This document shows positions 60,144-64,000 of a DNA stretch of 64,000 nucleotides, piece after piece. How positions within the stretch are numbered: position 1 is the stretch's first letter; every line of letters starts with the position of its first letter. The notes beneath the pieces were generated by a model that searched no databases, had not been told where the DNA came from, and was given only the letters and a program-made list of their open reading frames with translations. Both the position numbers and the translations under genes were made by a program. The DNA comes from Piscicola geometra (taxonomy: Eukaryota > Annelida > Clitellata > Hirudinida > Piscicolidae), in contig OX030971.1 in NCBI GenBank assembly GCA_943735955.1, forward strand, positions 3,589,713 to 3,653,712. Direction: 5' to 3'.

Positions 60144-60743
60144 TGAAAACTTTATTTCGGTTTCGTATATTGAAAGCTTCTTCTGATTAACTGAACAGCA
60201 TCTTTGAGAGTCCTTGTACATTTGGGACATGTCAATTGGTTATTGAAAATGGATGATTGATGCTGATGTTTTATTCATCCCAACAGTGGCGCAACCAAGG
60301 GGGGTTTGTTATAATCATTGTTATGTTAATTTAAATTGTTTAATTTATTTTTTAAATTAGTTTTCTGATTAGGGATTTATTAACTTTATAGGCTTTAATT
60401 AGATTTATATTTAGTTTTATAAATCTTTCGTTATTATTTATTGTTTTAATAATGTTTTTCATTAATCTTTGTAAAAGTAAATCATTATTGGTAAGATATC
60501 TTTCATTTTGTTGTTGTAGTTAGTGTTTTTCTTCTTATTATTATTATCATTATTATTATCATTATTATTATAATCATTATTATTATTATCATTATTATTA
60601 TTTTTATTATCATTATTATTATTATTATATCATTATTATGATCTTTATTATTATTTTCATCATTATTATTATTATTATTATATTAAAAATCTAATAAGAT
60701 AAATTTATGATGTTACTATCTATTGTTATTGTGTTCGATTCAT
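60144..60743. repeat. AT-rich stretch with (ATT)n microsatellite
   Basis: 60144-60530 has no gene. 60531-60690 is an imperfect TTATTA/TTATCA repeat. On the minus strand this would extend an Asn-rich frame like the ones in the Penelope-like element, but no RT motif was found. Confidence 0.6.
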
Positions 60744-61830
60744 CTATTGTGGTTCTAAAAAATTCTTTTTGTTTTTTATTTTATTTTGGTTTTTCTGTCT
60801 TGCTGTTATGGTTTTCTGGGGTAAAGTATCTTCTGAATCTACAGCTCTATTCAAATTATCTAACTCCCTTATGAAGGAACTAAATGTCGGGTCACTGTTC
60901 TCTTCCTCATATGTAGTAGTATTTATTGGTACAGAGTTAGGTGGGATTGGCTTTGTGTTGGTTGCTATAGGGTTTATTATATTTGGTATGGTATTTGAGT
61001 TATTATTAGTATTATTTTTGATAATAATATTTCTTATTTCCGTAAGAATCAAATTTTAGAATTCCTTTTGGGATTTTTCTTGGTCCTCACTTTGTTTTTT
61101 ATATCTTGTTTATGAGAGGTTTGTATCTCCTCAATTTGTTTCTTAAGAATTGTTAGTTCTGTGTTGAGAATATTGGTAGGGTTACATTCAGGGTTCGGGT
61201 AAGGGATTGTTAAGGGGTTAGGGTCCGAGTTAGAGTTTGTGTTAGTGTTAATAATTGGGTTCGGGTTAGAGTTCATTGAAGTGTTAGAATTAATGGTGTT
61301 TACGGTTAGTTCTTTGATTATTTTAATTTTGTTTAATACGTTGGTCAGAACCTCCATTTACGACCCGTTTGGTTGTATAGGCGAGCGGGCTTATTATTTT
61401 ATTATATATTCTAATGCATTCTTCTATATCTGGGTTTTCTAAAATTAGGTTTTTTGAAGTATTAGTGCTTTCTTTTATTAAATTATCCTTAAGTTGTTCT
61501 CTTAATTTATCTCTAAATAATTCTGTTTCTCTATTTAGTATATTCGCCACTTCAGTTTTTTCATCTATTTTCACTATATTTATCGATAATGCCTATTTAC
61601 CCAGGGCTTTTTCGTAACTCATGTAATTTGATTTGTTAAAATTGTTAATTTGATGGAAGGCTGGTAATATTTTGTTTATTTTAATATTATTTTTAGGTCA
61701 TTAATATTTCTTACTTGGTTATTTTGTTTAGGTTGCTGATACGGTTGTTGGTAAGGTTGTTGTTGGAGTGGTTGTTCGTGTTGTCTTCGGGAGAAAAAAG
61801 TCTTCCAAATATTTTAAAAAATTTTTATTA
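60744..61830 (-). pseudogene. Degenerate ORF1-like relic with Asn-Pro repeats
   Basis: Three minus-strand frames in a row: 61574-61323 (after QINNFNKSNYMSYEKALG, then ELFRDKLREQLKDNLI), 61357-61049 (NSNPNPIINTNTNSNSDPNP, PYPNPECNP, then coiled-coil ELTILKKQIEEIQ) and 61052-60744 (NNTNNNSNTIPNIINPIATN). A Gln-rich start (QPLQQQPYQQPYQQP) lies at about 61745-61800. Composition and the Asn-Pro tract resemble ORF1 of the Penelope-like element at 16864-18522. Homology is suggested, not proven. No RT follows. Confidence 0.45.
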
Positions 61831-61916
61831 TTCATCCAATGTATAAAATATAAATCAAATAGAGAAATAGTAATCATATATCTTTATTAAACAAATATTT
61901 ACACATTTGGTTCATT

Positions 61917-62280
61917 TTATCTATTTAATACAATACAGTGTCCAATTGCTCTTAAAGCCTCTGTTCTTTGGTCTCGACACAGTGTTTCCATCCTTTTTTG
62001 GAAGTATTTAGTTTGTTTCTTTTCTCGGTTTAGTTGAATTCCTTGATCAATTTGATTGATTGATGTCATTGCTATCGACTGATCTTTTTTAACTGCATTA
62101 ATTAAAACCCATAAAGAAGGGTTATTATGGCCTACTGAAATGCGAAGATTGTTGCTCCAGCCTTCACAAACGTTATTTGTTCTTTCCAAGCCATTTGATG
62201 TCAAGGTGTGCACGTTTCAAGATTCGGGAGTAAAAGTAGGCGGCACCCTGATCAGTCTTGTCACATTGCCATTGTTATTA
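61917..62280 (-). pseudogene. MULE-like transposase C-terminal relic, second copy
   Basis: VHTLTSNGLERTNNVCEGWS, NNLRISVGHNNPSLWVLINA, VKKDQSIAMTSINQIDQGI and KKQTKYFQKRMETL. It shares the RTNN-x2-EGW...VGH-NPSLW core with 2176-2475. Just upstream, VPPTFTPES is followed by TGA where the sister copy has Trp, so it is broken. Confidence 0.55.
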
Positions 62281-62284
62281 AATG

Positions 62285-62477
62285 AAATAAATGTCAGTTT
62301 TGTATAGCGCCATGGCACGCAACTGAGGGGCCAATCACACGACATAAGTCGTGAAACACCGCATCATATACACTAGGTATATGATAGCTCACGGTTGGCT
62401 GAACAGGGATTCGAAACTGGCGACCTTTAAGTTGCAGGTCTAACGACTTACCATCTAAGCCAACCCGCTCGCCAAGC
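62285..62477 (-). mobile_element. tRNA-derived SINE
   Basis: On the minus strand box A (TGGCTTAGATGG, about 62463-62452) and box B (GTTTCGAATCCC, about 62415-62404) have tRNA-like spacing. The body follows, and a 3' end with GGCGCTATACAAAACTG at about 62310-62294, the same tail word as at 5629. The tRNA fold is imperfect, so it is a SINE head and not a working tRNA. Confidence 0.7.
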
Positions 62478-62487
62478 CAAAAATTGT

Positions 62488-62703
62488 ATATTGACAATTT
62501 TATTTTATATTTACAATTGTATTTTATATTTACAATTGTATTTTATATTTACAATTGTATTTTATATTTACAATTGTATTTTATATTTACAATTGTATTT
62601 TATATTTACAATTGTATTTTATATTTACAATTGTATTTTATATTTACAATTTTATTTTATATTTACAATTGTATTTTATATTTACATTTTCATTTTATAT
62701 TAA
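62488..62703 (+). repeat. 19-bp tandem repeat
   Basis: About 11 units of TTTACAATTGTATTTTATA, with the last units diverged. The 57-bp codon period gives open frames on the plus strand; these are by-products. Confidence 0.9.
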
Positions 62704-62741
62704 AATTTTTATTTAAAAAAAGTCCGTTTTTAACTATTTTA

Positions 62742-62850
62742 AAGGGTAAATCGGTTATGGGGTGAATCGGTTAAGGGGTGAATCAGTTATGGGGTGAATC
62801 GGTTAAGGGGTGAATCGGTTAATGGGTGAATCGGTTAAGGGGTGAATCGA
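62742..62850 (+). repeat. 16-bp tandem repeat GGTGAATCGGTTAAGG
   Basis: Seven imperfect units of GGGGTGAATCGGTTAA/TTAT. No coding capacity. Confidence 0.9.
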
Positions 62851-62974
62851 CTGCAATTCGTGATTATTGGGCGTTGTGAAGGCGACCCAGTATGATCAAT
62901 TTGATTGATTTAAATGTTTTTATTCTATTTAATGTATTTTAAAAAAATTTGAGATTTGAATTTTAACATGTGAT

Positions 62975-63060
62975 ACAATCAACCAATCAATCAAATAGAT
63001 TTCTATAGCGCTATTTCTTCAAATTCAAGAGCGCTCAAGAAAAGATAAGAACAAAATATA
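62975..63060 (-). repeat. SINE/LINE 3' tail relic
   Basis: On the minus strand AAATAGCGCTATAGAAATCT is followed by TTGATTGATTGGTTGATTG, the tail word of the dispersed SINE family plus its tetranucleotide tail. The head was not identified. Confidence 0.5.
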
Positions 63061-63364
63061 GACTAAAATAGATTAAAATCATAATCCTAAACCCTTTTCT
63101 TTTTGGTATTAATCTGAGCCAAAATTACTCATTTTCATCTGATCTACGAAGTTTTCATATAGATAGAAAGTAGCTTTCAGTTTCAAGATGATAGGGGGAA
63201 GAGTCCAAACCCTTGCGCACTTCTCCACAAGACCTGGCAAAATTGGAAAGCACAATCTTGGCTTCAGGAAAGACCTGTCGCTAAGCAATTCAGAGCCCAG
63301 AATTGTGCTTAATTTTCTTGATTTTTAATTTTTTAAGTTTAATGTATTAAAAACCAAAGGTTGG
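63061..63364. other. Intergenic stretch before the second piggyBac
   Basis: No gene or repeat could be supported. It ends at the TTAA target site. Confidence 0.4.
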
Positions 63365-63368
63365 TTAA

Positions 63369-64000
63369 CCCATTAACGCATACTGTCCTTTTTTAAGGAC
63401 AGCAATAACAAGTTTTTTTTATAATAGTTATCTTGATTATATTTATTATCTTTGCAACTAATCCTGTCTTATATAAACTGAAGTCTTTAAAAAAAAATTT
63501 TTTGTGATTTGAAATTGATAAATTGTTTCGATATTCTGATTTTTCAAGGCGATAACTAAATTTTTTGTGTTTTTGTCATGGCTCATGAAAAAAAGTTAGT
63601 TATAATTTTATTTAATGTCTACCATTTATGATTTATAATATTATTCCATTGTTATTCATTCTTATATCTTATTTTAAAATAAATTTCATTTTACATGTAA
63701 TATTATTTCCAAAAACTGTGTTTTATTGAGTGTCCTTTTTTAAGGACACTATGCAGTAATACAGATGGTAAAAACAATTATTTTCAGATTCGCTCTTCAT
63801 GAAGTCATTAGTATTTTGGAAGATGACAATGATTTCTTTTCAGCAGATATAGTCATGATTCCTTCTACTGACCCAAACTGCTCTGATGAGGATAGTGAAC
63901 CCGAGGATGGTGAAGGTACCCTAGATAATTTTTCAAGAAACCAGCTAAATGCAGAAGCAGAAATAGTAATTTCCAAAATCGGGGAAGAGAAAACCACTAT
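63369..64000 (+). mobile_element. piggyBac element, copy 2, runs off right edge
   Basis: Starts at TTAA/CCCATTAACGCATACTGTCC (TTAA at 63365-63368) and follows copy 1 (58261 onward) with few differences through 64000. It includes the TGTCCTTTTTTAAGGACA palindromes at about 63385 and 63732 and the transposase N-terminus (EVISILEDDNDFF; DSEPED in place of DSGPED). Same orientation as copy 1, about 5.1 kb away. Whether its transposase is intact cannot be seen. Confidence 0.9.

Noticed and set aside
62393..62465. Functional tRNA gene on the minus strand
   Set aside because: Boxes A and B are present, but stems do not pair in the standard layout and it is attached to a SINE body and tail.

Overview
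The window is metazoan nuclear DNA. It has spliced genes with GT-AG introns, TTAGGG-type telomeric repeats, Ty3/gypsy, non-LTR, Penelope-like and piggyBac transposons, a tRNA-derived SINE and a very large amount of tandem repeat. The base is AT-rich with GC-rich islands. An invertebrate is likely, but the species cannot be named from the sequence. A 200-base run of N at 24209-24408 is an assembly gap of unknown true size.

Left part (1-16 kb): the start of a putative secreted protein (minus strand, running off the left edge); a 1.5 kb 13-bp minisatellite; a MULE-like transposase relic; and two tandem copies of a two-exon gene for a small six-cysteine secreted protein. In copy 1 (5946-11833) the single intron has been filled by an antisense non-LTR retrotransposon whose 5' coding part has grown into about 3 kb of 18-bp repeats. 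In copy 2 (15203-15623) the intron is 109 bp. Both genes look intact.

Telomeric block (16.2-21.1 kb): Penelope-like elements without a GIY-YIG endonuclease lie head to tail on the plus strand, each with its 3' end facing CCCTAA repeats. This is the arrangement expected if they were reverse-transcribed onto telomere ends. The longer copy has an ORF1 that ends in A AAA AAC TGA, with the reverse-transcriptase frame lying at -1, and an ORF1 tail encoded by telomere-like repeats (Asn-Pro)n. Its reverse transcriptase is interrupted by a foreign GC-rich segment.

Centre (21.1-48.4 kb): a minus-strand copy of the PP2A B55 regulatory-subunit gene (PPP2R2 family). Its exons flank about 25 kb of intronic satellite: GAT repeats, GGGA repeats, the gap, then about 23 kb of a 36/37-bp G-rich satellite. 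Exons between the two groups are not visible, and the 3' part of the gene is cut off at the telomeric repeats.

Right part (48.7-64 kb): a layered transposon nest. An old non-LTR RT relic was hit by a 9.2 kb Ty3/gypsy element (132-bp LTRs, 4-bp target duplication), which itself carries a PHD-endonuclease-RT-RNase H non-LTR element fused in frame to the gypsy integrase. The same relic was hit by a degenerate piggyBac element. Further right lie an ORF1-like relic with Asn-Pro repeats, a second MULE relic, a SINE, short tandem repeats and a second piggyBac copy running off the right edge.
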